DNA of 64,000 bases from Helianthus annuus (Eukaryota > Streptophyta > Magnoliopsida > Asterales > Asteraceae), in assembly GCF_002127325.2 (NCBI RefSeq), contig NC_035449.2, positions 78,902,693 to 78,966,692 of the forward strand. Reading direction: 5' to 3'. The translations under genes were made by a program, and so were the position numbers. This document shows, one piece after another, positions 21,582-34,710 of the stretch (its first letter is position 1; each line of letters opens with the position of its first letter). The notes under the pieces are model-generated. The model worked only from the letters and a program-made list of their open reading frames with translations, was not told the origin of the DNA and did no database searches.

Positions 21582-23782
21582 GGATATTACTGTAGTCAAT
21601 CTCGTAGCTTTCTCTCTCTCTTTCTCTCTCTCTCTGAATCTTTCATAAGTCTTTGATATTGTCAGCAACCATAGCCTCCATATTTACTCTAATAACACTC
21701 TCTGCTCCCCCTTTCGCTTAACTCCTCCTTCAGGCCCCCTTGCTTTAAGCTTCCGTACTTTCAGCTGCTAGGATCGACACCTGGCTCTACAAACTCCCCT
21801 TTACTTTGAGCTCGTCTTCAGACTCCCCCTTTAGTTCTGCTCTCGGGATCATAGTTTGGCTCTCTCATCTGCAAAATTCACAAACAATTTATAAGATTTT
21901 GACAATTAAAGAATCCATCTAGCTCTTAAACATTTATCAGGAATAAGCTGGAGTATTTCAAATATGTGACTGCACAGGACATCGTTTGTTCACGAAAATC
22001 TGGATTTTATAATTAACAAAGAAAGTTATTTGATCTTCCAGAATTGATGACCTGGCCCTTAAACCCACATATTCAGACTTAGAAACCTTGCTTTAAATGA
22101 CAATGTAAGATTTTCCCAAGAATTATAACCTAGCTCACTTCCCCTATCAAATAACTTTATAAATTTGACAATTTAAGTATCCAAAACTTTTATCAAGTAA
22201 TCATCCAAGTCCAACTCAATGACCTTGGAGATTTTACAAACTACTTTTGATTTTTCATTTTAAAACTTCAAGTTTCAAATTAATGAACTTGTTTATTTTC
22301 AGAAACACGTTCAGCATACTTAGATTTTGAAACTCAGCTTCTCAGACATTGGTTATCGAAAATAAAGTAGAATCAAAATTTTATGAATTTTCTGAAAAAT
22401 AAAGCAGTAACCAAATATTTAAAGACAATATTTTTGTTTGAGTTCGTGTCAGAGGATCATATCAGTTTATGACAAATCAGTAGCACCCTTGAGCTATAAA
22501 CACTTTAAGTTCTAAACGATTCACTTAGATTGTCAGTATACTGATCCACTTAAATTTTCACACAAAGTTCAACAGATTCGAGATACGAGATTTAATGTTT
22601 TAAGCATTTAACTTATTCACGTGTTACACCTCAGAAAATACTCCCGTATCAAGATTCCCTAGATTCAGTCTTACAAGTGAATATACCATAATGATATATC
22701 TACTATGGGTTAGTGCGAGATCTTGAGAGCTCAGGTATGAACTTCCATTCATTCAAAGAGATGAAGACTCGACTTTGAAGTGTGTCCCACTTAGGGATCT
22801 TCTTTACAACTGCACTTGATTCATATCTTTCGATTTTTTTTATCAATTTTTATGCAGGGGGTAAGCTTTTTAAAGTGCGTAAAGTATTATACGAGGTCTA
22901 GGCCATTGCTTCCGCAATATCAGAAGACCAGGTATAATACCCCAGATATCAAACTGTATAAAGACCTAATATCTCAGAATCTAGCAGTCTCTCAAACAAG
23001 ATTTCGGGGGTTACCCATATATTCGAGAGATGTTCCCCACGAGATAAGCAAGCTATTGATATTTAGGTTTATATCTCGAAATCAATCTACTAAGCGTGTA
23101 AAAACCTACTGCATATCATCAGTGAGACCGTTTATCACATGTACTATGATTGTCTACCGATGTACTATCATTTCCTCTTTTTACACAGAAACTCTTTTTC
23201 ATTTTCTCAAGCTTTTGTCAATTTTCAATATTTTTCAATTCAAAAAGGGTTTTGTGCTTTTTCAAATTTTCAAATGTTTTTGTATTTTCTGAAAATTTCT
23301 TACTCCTCCTAAAATCCAAAACATTTAAGAAAATTTGATAACCGATGTAGATAGCTTTGTCTCGCCATCGACTTTCTGCGTCACATGCTCTGTTTCGCAT
23401 AAAGTACCCCCATGATTTACAACACACTGATTTTTAACAATGTTAAAACCATTTTCAATTGTCAGATAATCATGTTTGTTCAACCGTGAGGGTTTCGGCA
23501 TATTCAATCACCATATTTTTAAATTTTTTGATTTTTTAACAAATTTAAAAACAAACACATATTTTTCATTTTTTATTTTTTGACAAAATAAAAACATATT
23601 TTTGGTTTTAAATTTTTTCTATTTTTAGGGTTTTTGGATTATGGTTTATTTATATATAAAAATAAACAAACTCCCTGATTTCAGATGCAGGGACCAACAG
23701 CCTCCTCTTGTGCCAGGCTGCTCCTTTCCTTGATTTGACATTCTACTGTCTTTAGGAACACCTGCACATTTAAATAATTCGA
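21582..23782 (-). other. Sire-3 3' noncoding domain with conserved block
   Basis: No conserved frame. 22440-23170 is the counterpart of the Sire-1 block at 14560-15310. The hairpin is at 22884-22940: GTATTATACGAGGTCT with AGACCAGGTATAATAC, 14 of 16 pairs. 23520-23660 is A/T-homopolymer rich. Confidence 0.72.
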
Positions 23783-24773
23783 TCATTTGAACAATGCAAC
23801 CCAGGCCTGTTTTGACTCGGGAAATTTTACATGTGTCTTTCCAGGTAAAACTAGATAGTTTCGTTCATTCTTTTCAAAAACATCTTCTTTATGTTTTTCT
23901 TCAACTGAAACCTTTTGTTGTTTGACCACCCAACTTTGACTTTTTGAAGCATTCCTTTTATAAAATAGTGATTCATTTTGAATGTTTTGATTTTGAACAA
24001 CAACTTTTGGTTTCCAAAACTGGTTTGGTTTTTTTTGCATCAATAGTTGTTTTCCAACTGTGTGTTGTCCTAAATCTGGGTGTCACTGGATTCCAAGATT
24101 GTTGTGATTCAGCCTATGACATCGGCTTCCAAGTTTGTTTAGTTTCAAACTTGGTTGACTTCTGATTCACAACGTTAGACTTTCTTTTCTCAACACCAAG
24201 AAGTTTAAGATTTGGACATTTTTTACTGAGATGTCCAATTTGATTACACTTAAAGATGTTCTCTTGGACACATCTTTAACCTGTTGTTGTTGTTGTTTCT
24301 TTTGAGCATAAAACTCTTCATTAGACTGTCCTCTAAATTTGAGTTCTTTCTCTTCCTCAGAACATGTTCCGTGAACAAAGTTCGTGTTTTTCTGATAATT
24401 TGGCTTTTCAAATCGTTTCTGATTTTGTTGCTTCTTATAACCCAACCCAACCTTCATGTTCTTCTTTTTGTAATTAGGTTTGTTATAAAAAGTTTTCTTG
24501 CTCTTTCCAGCAAATTTGTCAATTTCAGACTTCTCAATTTCTACCTGTTTGAAAACTTTGTCGATCTTGTCCGTAATCCCATTCTGAATCGGGACTTCAA
24601 TATCTGAGAATAATTTGTCCAATCCAATCATGATATAAGCCAATACTATCAGATCATCATTCGCATTTTTCTCAGATTTGAATTTTTAAGATAACTCTCA
24701 TGAAAACTACCTTCATTTTCATCTTGTGATTCAGACTTATCTGTTTTGGTAGAATCATCTTGCAAAACACTTT
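23783..24773 (-). pseudogene. gag: Sire-3 Gag, C-terminal part
   Basis: Left of the solo LTR. Contains Lys/Asn/Gln-rich sequence (GLGYKKQQNQKRFEKPNY), a degenerate second zinc knuckle at about 24195-24245 (KCNQIGHLSKKC, first Cys lost), and the ending ESKQAWVALFK, the counterpart of SQAWVDI in Sire-1 and Sire-2. Frameshifts near 24170 and 24045. The reading continues across the ACTTT duplication to 27785. Confidence 0.75.
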
Positions 24774-25604
24774 TGTCACACCCCAACCGATGGCGGAATC
24801 ATCGGGGCATGGCACTGAGCGAAACAGATTGTCCATTAGTATCCACTAATTACCAGATAATTAAACGTCATGTCCCATACCACAACATATCCAAATAAAA
24901 CAGTTATTACAAATAAGTGTCTAAAAAACAAACACCGTTCCGACAACTCAGATTTAGCGTGACATAACTATACCCCTAGCTTGATACACCAAAGCACAGC
25001 ATTCCTAGCATCTTAAGCACCTGTCACATACGTTAAAATAAAGGTCAATACACTTAGTGTAAAGGTGAGCATACAAGTTTATTAGTATAATAGATTTCGA
25101 AATCGTTACGCATAACCAGCATGTAACATGTAGCAAAGTGAAGACTAGTAGGTTATCGATAATGAAATATGCATAGATGTGACTGCGAGTTGTAGAATGC
25201 GCAACACATATGCCTACTAGGACACGTGAAGTAAAGCCCTTAGCATCCCCTGTCCACGACAGGTGCTGAGTCCAAACTATAGTACTATCGTTGTTAAGGT
25301 GTCAGGCAACAATCACTGTGTAAACATAACATACAAGCATTCATCGAATAACACAAAGCATGCAATAACGACCAGCGTATGAATAGTGTTTGCATTGTGT
25401 CTCGATTGTGATTTGAATAAGTAACGTATGTAACACCCAAAAATGCGTAAAGCAAAAAGGGTTCAAGATATTCACAGATTGTGTTTAGGTAAATAAACAC
25501 TCTCTTGGATTGAAGGGAGCGCTAAGAGATTAGCCTGAACGGTTAACGATAGCATAAGCGAAGAACGGCACGTTAAACGATGGAAAGTGACTAAGTGATG
25601 AATG

Positions 25605-26190
25605 GTAATCCGATCGGATGGCCATTCGGTTGGATTGACATTCGTATGGGACGGATGTGTTTGTGTATGATGGCTTTGAAGTTTTCGTTGTAGCATTTTG
25701 AAAAGAGAGAAGTATCTCTGCCCTTCAGGCCATTCGATCGAACGGTCGTTCGATCGGATAGCGGTCCGATTGGTAATACATTTCAGTTGAGAACAAGTTC
25801 ACAACACGATCGTCATTCGATCGGATGGTCTTCCGATCGAATGGCAATCCGTTAGAACTAAAGATCTTTGAAAATTATGAAAATGTTTAAGTATTGGAGA
25901 TCCAAACGTCAACCGATCAGATTGTCGTTCGATTGGATGGCAATCCGATCAAACGGCAATCCGTTCGACATTCAGATCTTTTGAAAGTTTGAAAAATTTA
26001 AGTGTGGAAGCTCAAGTGCAATCCGATCGGATTGTTGTTCGATCGGATGGCAATCCTATCGGACGGCAATCCGTCCACAATCTGATCGTTTTGAACTTTA
26101 AGTTTTGAAAGTTTTGTGGTTTGCTCGAGACGGTATGCAACTTGTTAAACAACGGAACCTCGTCGCGTCCAATTCGTCCGATCGAAGTGG
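25605..26190 (-). repeat. CGATCGGATGGC motif array in the solo LTR (part 1)
   Basis: Clusters at 25612-25640, 25724-25772, 25808-25852, 25912-25970, 26018-26085 and 26170 of CCGATCGGATGG, TTCGATCGAATGG and close variants, in both orientations, with TTGAAAGTTTGAAA-like spacers. The cores CGATCG and TTCGATCGAA are palindromes. Confidence 0.8.
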
Positions 26191-26558
26191 GAATCACCTC
26201 AGTCCATTCAGCTAACTGTTCGTGACGGTTGTTCGTGTTCAATCCAAAATCGATTGTCTCTTTGATAGGAAGTCAGATCTCAGACCGACACTTCACTAGG
26301 AAAACAAGTAGAAGGCCTGAACTTCTATCGGATTTGAGTGTATTGAGTGTAAAAGAGTTGAAAGAAAGTTAGAAAAGCATCTTTCGATCCTTTTAACTTT
26401 GAAAATGTTTAGATCTATGCGAAAACAATGTCTAATCATGTGGAAATCATGTAGATCTGAGTTGTTCTTGGTGGAATGAAGCCAAGTCTTGAAGTTCATA
26501 AGAACTCCATGATGACATCATCCTAGAACACCTCAAATCCGCTGATTTCACGGTCAAA

Positions 26559-26972
26559 GAGTAAATTACAAAAATTGTCCTTTCTGTATGTCACTTACTG
26601 CAAATTGTGTCCTTTATCTTCAATAATTACAAAAAAACGTACTCGATGTTTGCAAACCCTTGCAAGTTATGTCCTTTAGCTCTAACTCAGTTAATTTTTT
26701 GTGGATATATCTGACCAAAATGGACCCCACATGAGGGTATTTTGGTCATTTTACTCTCATGTAATATCCATTTGGTCGGATTTAACCACAAAAATACCCT
26801 CATGTGGGGTCAATTTGGTCAGATTTAACCACATAAATTAACTGAGTTAGGGCTAAAGGACATAACTTGCAAGGCTTTGCAAACATCGAATACGTTTTCT
26901 GTAATTATTGAAGACAAAGGACACAATTTGCAATAAGTGACATACATAAAGGACGATTTTTGTAATTTACTC
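26559..26972. mobile_element. Mutator-type MITE (414 bp)
   Basis: Long terminal inverted repeats of about 190 bp starting GAGTAAATTACAAAAAT on both sides, no coding capacity. The flanking 9-bp direct repeat is ACGGTCAAA / ACGGTTAAA (26550-26558 and 26973-26981), the size expected of Mutator-like elements. Inserted in the solo LTR. Confidence 0.88.
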
Positions 26973-27179
26973 ACGGTTAAAAGTTAAGATTCAAAGGTGA
27001 AAATGATGAAGAAGTATGTGTAGATGATAGATGTACAAGATTTGAGTTGAAAACTTACAAGAATCGCGATAAATCGAGAGAAAAGTGAGCTTGAGCGTGC
27101 TGGTCGAACGAGGGAGCTGTCACATCACTGTTGGTGATGTGATAGGGGTATTGATAGGTTGCCAAAAGAGGAAAGTGGA

Positions 27180-27265
27180 GCACATGGATCGGATGGCCAT
27201 TCGATCGGATGGTCATCCGATCGGATGCCCATTCGATCGAACGATCGTTCGATCAAAGTGGTCCG
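27180..27265 (-). repeat. CGATCGGATGGC motif array (part 2)
   Basis: Six to seven contiguous CGATCGGATG/CATTCGATCG units in 80 bp, separated from part 1 by the MITE and about 700 bp. Confidence 0.8.
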
Positions 27266-27784
27266 GCGAGTTGGGTTTCGGCATTTCATTTAGCGTTTTG
27301 AGCGCTGCGATGCGTTTAAGCGAGGGTCGATTAAGCGATGCGATGGATTAATAATAATCACACAAATAGTATATCTATCATACAATCATCATAAATAACT
27401 TGCGTTTAGCATTTGCGATTAGGTTGCAATAGAGCTGCGATTACGTTTTCGATTAATCACCACAAACATAAATAAACATGCACAAGTAACACCTAAATAG
27501 CACACACACACACACAGGTAAAACAATATACAGAACCTATCAATCAGGCTGCGAACGCGTTTGCGATGCGATTAGCGATAAAGCGATAAACATCGATTAA
27601 ACCTCGATTATTAATAGATACTCCACATAATACAACTAGAATAACTAAATTGAAGAATTCGATTACAAGTCGAGACGTACATTCACTAGTTAAGCAAGGA
27701 GTGACAGGTCGCAATTAGCAATCTTTTCTTCCTTTGACTTTGACTTTGACTAGTACGTTAACTTTAGAAACGCGGGTTGTTACA

Positions 27785-30698
27785 ACTTTCAACGACCTTA
27801 CCTACCACCTCTGAATCACCAATATCATCAGATTTGGAATAGGTTACGTCTATATTATCTGGCAATTGATCAACCATATTGAAAGCTTTTTCCACCTTCT
27901 CGTCATCATAGAATGTGATTTTTTCCTCAAAAGGTGGTGGAACCTGATGATATTATGAGCCAATACCTTTCTTGTTTTTCTCAGAATCTTTATCATCCGG
28001 TTTTATATTGAAAATACGTTCAAGAACATATGATGAAGTGTGATAACTATGCAACTTGTTATTATCTTGTTCTAAATCAGCGATTTTACGTTTAAGCTCA
28101 GCAACCTCTTCAATATATGAATTTACAACTTGTTGTTTTATTTCATCCTGTCGCTTAAGTGTATCTGATGTTTCAGAACAATGTTTCAATCTCGATTGAA
28201 CAAGTTTCATTTGAATTTTCACATCTTCATATGACTCTTTGGTAATATGATATGCAAGTTTTATTGAATCATATTTTTTTTTCATTTCTTGAACTGCATT
28301 ATCTTTTTGAAAACACTCTTTAGTCATTGCTGAACACTTTTCTTTCAAAATTTCATTTTCTTTTTCTAAACTCTTACAGTTATGTGTCAACTTTTCATCA
28401 TTATATTTTAACATCTTTTCATTTTCAAGCATTTCTTTACATTTATCTTTGAAAACTTTTTCAATTTTAGTAAATTCCATGTCTCTTGTTCTAACTTTTC
28501 ATCTTTTTCAGTACAAGCACTGCATGTTTCCATGCATTTCTTGCACTGTTAAAAAGTTTTATTTAAAACTTCAGAAGATTCAGTTGAAATATTTAACTCA
28601 GCAGTTGGTACTTTGGCTTTTTCTGTCGTCTGCTTCAAATTATCTTTCTTCTCCTTCTATTCCTCATCATCAGCTGCACCAGCACCAACCACACCAACAG
28701 ACTTTTCCAACTTCTCATCAGCTTTTTCTTTCTTCTTCAGATTCTCTTCATTCTGCTATTTTTTAGTAACAGCTTCCTCTGCTGGCTTCTATTCTTCTTT
28801 CACCTCTTCAACTTTTTCTTCTGCAACCTTCTTGAATTCATCAACCAAATTTTCAACATTCTTCTTCATCCTCTCTTCATCTCTTTATCTCAGACTTGCG
28901 GTCATGACATCCCTGATGATCATATCCAGCTTTTTAACATAATTTTTATCTTTTTTAACATTTGAATATTATTCACCGGACAGAGGGAATAGAGCAAGAA
29001 CATCGTTATACACCACTTTGCTTGGATGGACAACCGGTTCTCCTTTGCTATTGATGTAACACTCTCGTTTCTTGTCCCATCTTCGACAATTCCTAGCTTC
29101 TTCAAACTCTTTCTCCATTTTTTCGATTCTGTAATCTACAATACATCTTTCTTTGTATGTTTTCCCTTTCAGGAATATATATATGCTCCAGTCGAATCCT
29201 TCATCTTCATGAGTCACCCTAGGTCCACTACTTTTAAGTGTCAACATTGCTTGTTTCTTCTCTTTGGATGACCCTTAAGCAATCTGTTTTAGATCCGACT
29301 TTGATGATTTATCACTGTTTCGATGATAAATGGATTTCTTATAATAATCATCACTAAATGGATTGGCATGATCAGCAACTTCCCGGTTGACACACTCTCT
29401 TTTGAAATGACCTTTCTGTTTGCATCGAAAGCATGTAACCTTTGACTTATCAAATCCCAACTTTGTATTTGAACCTTCAAGACATTGTCTGCCTTTTATC
29501 TCCATGAACCGTTGCGCTCTTCTAGTGCCACTAGCTAAACACGATCTAATGTCAATAAGCTCCATCTCCTCTGGATCTATCTGGTCATAGTCTTCTTTTG
29601 TCATTTTGGGGTTTTCGATTCTCCCCGCCACCAGACTTTTCATATGACTCTAGAATTGATGCTAAGAAGCTCATTTGTTGTTTAGCAGCATTGATACTCA
29701 TTTTCGGAGAATTTTTCATCTTTAATGCAATGTTGCAATGAATTTCTTCGGGTTCTTTTTTATTTTGAAACTATTGAAGACGAATGATACCCTGAATTGT
29801 AGCTTGAAGCGCTTTTCTGCGAGTCTGTCGACTTTTTGACACTGAAAGCTGTACCAATTTTTGGTGACTGACTAGTCTGCACTGAAGGTACATTTCCCCT
29901 ATAGTAAAGACCCACATTTTGCTTATACGAAGAGCTGCTCATCTTGCTCTGTTTTTGCAGTTCAAGATCAAGACTATCAATTTTCTCAATCAAGGCATCC
30001 AAAGTAATCTCATCGAACAACACATCATTTTTCAATTAAAACACAAATGTTTGCCAATGATTAGCACATGGTAAAGCTTCGATGATTTTGTCAATGATTT
30101 CTTTACATGTTTTGACTATCCCAAACCTATCAAGCTCAATTTTAAGGCGACAAAACCTCTCAATCATTTGTCTCACAGATTCACCTTTTATACCATCAAA
30201 TAAATCAAATTCCTTTTTAAGCAATGATATCTTATTCTTTTTAATCTGCTTTCCACCCTCAGCTTTCACTCTTAATGCTTCCCACACAGATTTTGATGAC
30301 CCATCATGATTAAGCAATGCAAAAATGTTATCTCTGATCGACTGCTGGATTAAGGTAATCATTCTTTGTTCTTAAGAAAAATTCTTTTTGTCGTCAACTG
30401 ATAAACTTTTAAGTGGAATTTCTTCATTTTTATCATTTACCGGTCTGCTATACCTAAATTCCATACAAAACCAACTCTCATGCGCATAAGCTTTTGCCCA
30501 GTTAATAAATCTTTCTTTCCACCATGTGTAATCTTCAATACTATCAAGTTTTGGTGGTCTTGAGTTAGTTCCGTAAAAATTATCATGATTAATATTTTCA
30601 GTTATAGCTTTCAAAATGCTTTTTGGTGCAACAGTTGATGTTTTGGAAGACTCTGAAGTATAAGCTTTGTAGAACGTGTTATAAAATTCTTCAGCCAT
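27785..30698 (-). pseudogene. gag: Sire-3 Gag, N-terminal and middle parts
   Basis: ATG at 30698 (MAEEFYN, matching MDTEFYN of Sire-1). Gag core in frame to 29760 with stops near 30370 and 30038 (YTWWKERFINWAK, LLKKEFDLFDG, MIERFCRL). After a frameshift come TKEDYDQIDPEEMEL and the zinc knuckle CFRCKQKGHFKREC at about 29393-29434. Then a region with KGKTYKERCIVDYR that is not in Sire-1 or -2, a Lys/Glu-rich part and a coiled coil (28480-27953). At least five lesions. Upstream it is cut by Athila at 30717. Same packaging role as the other Gags but a different subfamily. Confidence 0.85.
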
Positions 30699-32044
30699 GA
30701 TAATCTGCAAAACACACTGACGTGTGCGCGACTACACAAATTTTTACAATGAAATTACACATGGTTTGGTTTTAAATTTATAAAAGTGATTATTACTTTT
30801 ACATCAAAACACACACGAAAGAGGCAAGTGTACCCCGTCATATATGTAGTAAAGTATCAGTAAGAACCAAGTATCGATCCACGGAAATGGGCGGAGAAAT
30901 AATACTAGACCTTTGTCACTAAATTACCGGTAAAAACATAAGTTGTTTGATTTTAATTAAACTAAGGTAAGCATGAATAAATACTTATAAAACATAGTAA
31001 ATTTCAAATACTAAAATAGATAGATAGCCTTGCTTAATAAACAACCAAAGCATGTCAACTAAGTCGGTTTTGGCACTAGAAGCATCCGGTCAATTTTCCA
31101 ATTTAAGACAATTAGTATCCCTTTCGGGAATCCTAACATGACAATCATTCGGAAAGTTAAAATGATAAACACACTTTAACCACCTAAAATTGTTCTTTAA
31201 TGTGCAATTGATTAATGTCTATGAAAATCTCTTAAAAATAAGTTAGTCATCCGTTAGGAGTTTTCTAACCGCACTAATCAAGGAAAGCGACACCGATAAA
31301 CACAATGCAACCACCGAGACAAGCATAAACTAGATTAAATCACAACCGAGTTCATTTTACAAATCTAGCACATAAATTCACCAAGATAGCAATTTTGGCC
31401 GAAACTACTAACTAAGCTAACAAATCATGGCAAGAATTCATAACAACACCATCTAACCCGTTAGGGTCCTTCCGTGAGGGCAAGCTTTCTTGATTAACAA
31501 TAATTACATTTTATTAAACCACTAATCATTTCTAGTATCATGATGCCAAGTTAAACTAGTTAACCAAATTAAAAGTTTACTAATACATGATTAATTAAGC
31601 TTCATTTTTCAACTATCTTAACTAACCAAGTACCAATCATCCAACACAATTACTTATAATCAAGAAATCAATATCAATAACAAGGTTGCAAACTAATCAT
31701 CAAAGATAATCATAGAAAATACTTCCAAATGTCATTATAAACAAAGATTAACATACTAATGGCTGTAATCAAGCAAGGAATTGTTGTGTTTTTGCCCAAA
31801 GGCTACAATGATACATAAATAATCAATCTAAATGGTTGAAACTTGACAAAAATATGGAAAGATTTAAGAAACCAAACCATAAACAAGCATAAGAATGAGA
31901 ATCCGGATAGTAATCGAGCTAAACCGAACAATGTGGCTTGAATCCGGGCTAAAGCTAATGTTTCCGGAGCCTGAAAATCGCCTGTGAAGCTCTCCAAAAT
32001 TCCAGAGTTACGAACAGAATGCTTCTGTTCGCTTTTTATATTTT

Positions 32045-32395
32045 TTCGATGTCGCACGGTCATGCACCGATCGCACGACCATTCACTTTTTGCATTATTG
32101 GAGTTACTGTTCATGACATCAGCAGAGTTGACTGGTCTTCGGTCTCGCATGAGCGTTCTTCATATCGCACGGCCGTGCATTTCCGGGATCATGTTGGACG
32201 GACTGCAGCACTGGTCGTTCATCACCGGAAATTGGCTGATCATCGGATCCGCACGGGGTGCAAGGTATGGCACGACCGTGCGTGACCGGGATTATCTTGA
32301 ACACCCTGTTGCACTGGTCGTTCATCACCGGCTGATCTTGATTTGTCGAAGATGCACAGTCGTTCCTCAGACCGCATGACCGTTCTGCATGCCCA
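32045..32395 (-). repeat. GCACGGTCGTGC array in the Athila 3' LTR
   Basis: At least ten copies of CGCACGGCCGTGC, CGCACGACCGT and half-sites in 350 bp, starting 5 bp beyond the TATA box. Matched by 44465-44815 in the 5' LTR. Spurious frames on both strands run through it. Confidence 0.82.
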
Positions 32396-32600
32396 GGTCA
32401 GTTTTCTAACAGAATGTTCGCAGCTTCGTCGTTTTGTCCGGAAAGTCCTCGTTTTCACTATCATCTTGTCTGGTATGCTGTTTTAGGCCTGTAAACAAAA
32501 GTATACTTGATTAAGTATCTGAATAATGGTTTTACGGCCGAAAACACATAAAATGGGGATAAAATGGGGGACTAAAATATGTGTAAATTAGCGAATATCA

Positions 32601-33020
32601 CACATAATCAAACACTTGATCAAATTTGAAAAACTTCACAAAACACACAAAACAATTTCTTGTTCGAATAGCCAATGTCCAGATGGACTTGTCCGGATGA
32701 GCTGAGATTCGGATGGACATTTGTCCGGATGGGTTGCGTCCGGATGTACTAGTGGTCCGGATGAACAAAAATATGAACAAACACACTTCTGAAAGTCTAT
32801 CCGTCTGGATGGAGAACCCTATCCATCCGGATGGATGATGATGTCAGCAATTTCATTTTCAAAGTTCATGATTTTGACAAATTTGAGTATGATTTTGTTT
32901 GAATTTTGATTTGAAACGTTGTAGGTTTTGTTAAAACTGATTTTCGCTTAACATATCGAAAATTTAGCTAATTTTAACCATAAAATGTTGATGAATCTGA
33001 GATTTAAGTTCAAACTAGAA
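32601..33020 (-). other. Copy of Sire-3 leader inside the Athila 3' LTR
   Basis: Matches 45018-45459, the genomic DNA flanking the 5' LTR, from the junction base onward, with about six substitutions, a 12-bp indel, a 1-bp indel and one replaced block. Contains five to six CCGGATGG motifs, the Sire-3 signature, not the Athila one. Confidence 0.85.
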
Positions 33021-33044
33021 ATATGTGTAAATTAGCGAATATCA

Positions 33045-33083
33045 AATCTCCCCACACTTGAACCTTGCTTGTCCTCAAGCAAG
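33045..33083 (-). other. Athila polypurine tract with adjoining hairpin
   Basis: Purine tract AAGTGTGGGGAGATT (minus, 33045-33059) abuts the LTR. Next to it is a perfect 8-bp stem with a 4-nt loop, CTTGCTTG-TCCT-CAAGCAAG (33064-33083). The same arrangement recurs at 34336-34373. Confidence 0.8.
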
Positions 33084-34335
33084 CTAAACATAAATGCAAT
33101 AAAAGATAGAATTAAACAAGAACGATAATTTACACACTATTTTATTGAAAACAACTATAAACGGCTAGCCGGTTTTTCGAAAGACAACATCAAAAGACTC
33201 AAACCCAACAAGGATATGCAATTATATAGCGACGACCAAAAAGCCGTGACTTCACATTTAATTGACTCAACATGTTAATCTTCACACAACTCACAATGTT
33301 CACACACACTCGGTTTTATTATGAACCATACATAAAATGTGTATGTGCAAACACTCAATGCCTCGTCAATGAAATGTGTAATATCATAAGCTTGTTATAA
33401 GATCTCGTCTCCACCAACTAACATGCGAAAAAGTGTAAAGCAAGAGGTCTTTACGGGTTGTAACGTTAGGCTTGGGCGAAGGGTATGGAAACGGATATTT
33501 AAAGTGGCGAAACGGTTAAAACTCAGTTTTAGCGTTTAACTAGCAACAAACAACACAACTATACATACAATTGCCTTAAAAAGGCGACTTTTGCGAAATC
33601 GAGCTCATCAACAACATTTTAACATGTTAGCATTCAAAATTGCTCGATTTTTGTCTTCTTCACCCTATTTTAGGGTGTTTTATTTTCTGTTTTTTTTTTT
33701 TTTGAGATAAAAACTAACGGATTTATACAATGGATAGTAAACTATAACAAGCGCTAGTTAAACGATTATTTTAGCCGAGTTTCAACACTAAAAGGTTTAA
33801 AATATAAAAAGGCTAAATATGGCTAAATGGGCGATAATATTGGGTAGACAAAGGTAAACGGGAAGGCTCGACATGGTTAATCCTAAAGGGTAACGTAGGG
33901 TTTACGGGAAACACAACACAAAGAACAAGGCTAACAACAAAGGGGTAATCTAAGTGCCTCTATCACTTTTACACAAATCCGCAAGTTCATGGTCTTAACA
34001 AGTATACTAGTGACAAGTTCTAAATTACACATAACATCCGGCTCACTCCTATATCCAAAATGAACAAATATATATAACAATCAAGGCTCAAATATGCTCA
34101 CGTAACGGAAGGAATGGGTAAAAGTGTGAAAACTATCATGCAAGTCTTTCTTTGCTTGTCACGCTTTCCGGTTTCCTTTTTCAAAAATATTTTGCTTGTC
34201 GAGTTTTTATCAAGTCCGAAGCTTTCTAAAACACAACCAACCGGTTTATTTACTAGAATATATACAGAAAACAGATATTTTTAAATAAATTTTCTGTTTT
34301 TTTAGAGGACAAACAAAGTTAACAAAGTTAACCCC
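33084..34335 (-). other. Athila noncoding segment between env-like ORF and 3' LTR
   Basis: No conserved frame; contains a T-homopolymer at 33690-33703. Ends at a second purine tract plus hairpin. Confidence 0.6.
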
Positions 34336-34373
34336 CTCCCCACACTTGAACTTCGCATTGTCCCCAATGCGAA
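34336..34373 (-). other. Second Athila purine tract with hairpin
   Basis: AAGTGTGGGGAGGGGG (minus) next to a perfect 9-bp stem TTCGCATTG-TCCC-CAATGCGAA. Spacer GTTC is identical to that of the tract at the LTR. Confidence 0.75.
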
Positions 34374-34710
34374 ACCGAAATATGGAGAAAAAGGATAATA
34401 GTACTCCCCTCAAGATGATATCTGATGAAACGAGACTTCCAAAGTTGTGTCTGTCATGTGCTCCGGTCCAAGATATGTCGGATCTGCAAGTATGTCATAT
34501 GTACAACAAAACAGAGCAGTAACAGAATAAACACAAATAAACCATAATGTACATAAATAAACTACCAATCCAAACAAAGACATAACATAAAGTAAAGTGT
34601 TTGAAAATAAAATACAATCTGAGGGTGTTTGAAATACTACGCAAAAAGAACACCCGAAATAACAAGTACTGAAATAATAAAAACCACCAACGAACAACAC
34701 CACCATCTCC

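Larger units (their letters stand above)
24774..27784 (-). mobile_element. Chromovirus solo LTR (3011 bp)
   Basis: + strand ends TGTCACACCCC and GGGTTGTTACA, with a perfect TSD ACTTT (24769-24773 and 27785-27789). No internal domain or second LTR, so a solo LTR left by LTR-LTR recombination. Orientation from the GGTTGGGGTGTGACA end, which on the minus strand matches known 3' ends. It splits the Sire-3 Gag. Contains a Mutator-type MITE and a CGATCGGATGG array. Confidence 0.9.
30718..33044 (-). repeat. Athila 3' LTR, with an internal foreign segment
   Basis: Core 30718-32600 matches the 5' LTR with about 3 % differences in the part I compared, including a 12-bp indel near 43953. TATAAAAAG (minus) lies at 32032-32040, directly followed upstream by the GCACGGTCGTGC array. 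After the LTR-start sequence at 32577-32600 comes a 418-bp segment (32601-33018) that is not LTR, then a second copy of the first 24 LTR bases (33021-33044). Confidence 0.88.

Noticed and set aside
22816..23292. 158-codon plus-strand frame
   Set aside because: Lies on the antisense strand of the Sire-3 conserved 3' domain and is not open in Sire-1 or Sire-2.
31984..32464. Several overlapping frames in the Athila LTR (and 44221-44911)
   Set aside because: GC-rich GCACGGTCGTGC array reads open in many frames; located in promoter DNA; differs between the two LTRs.
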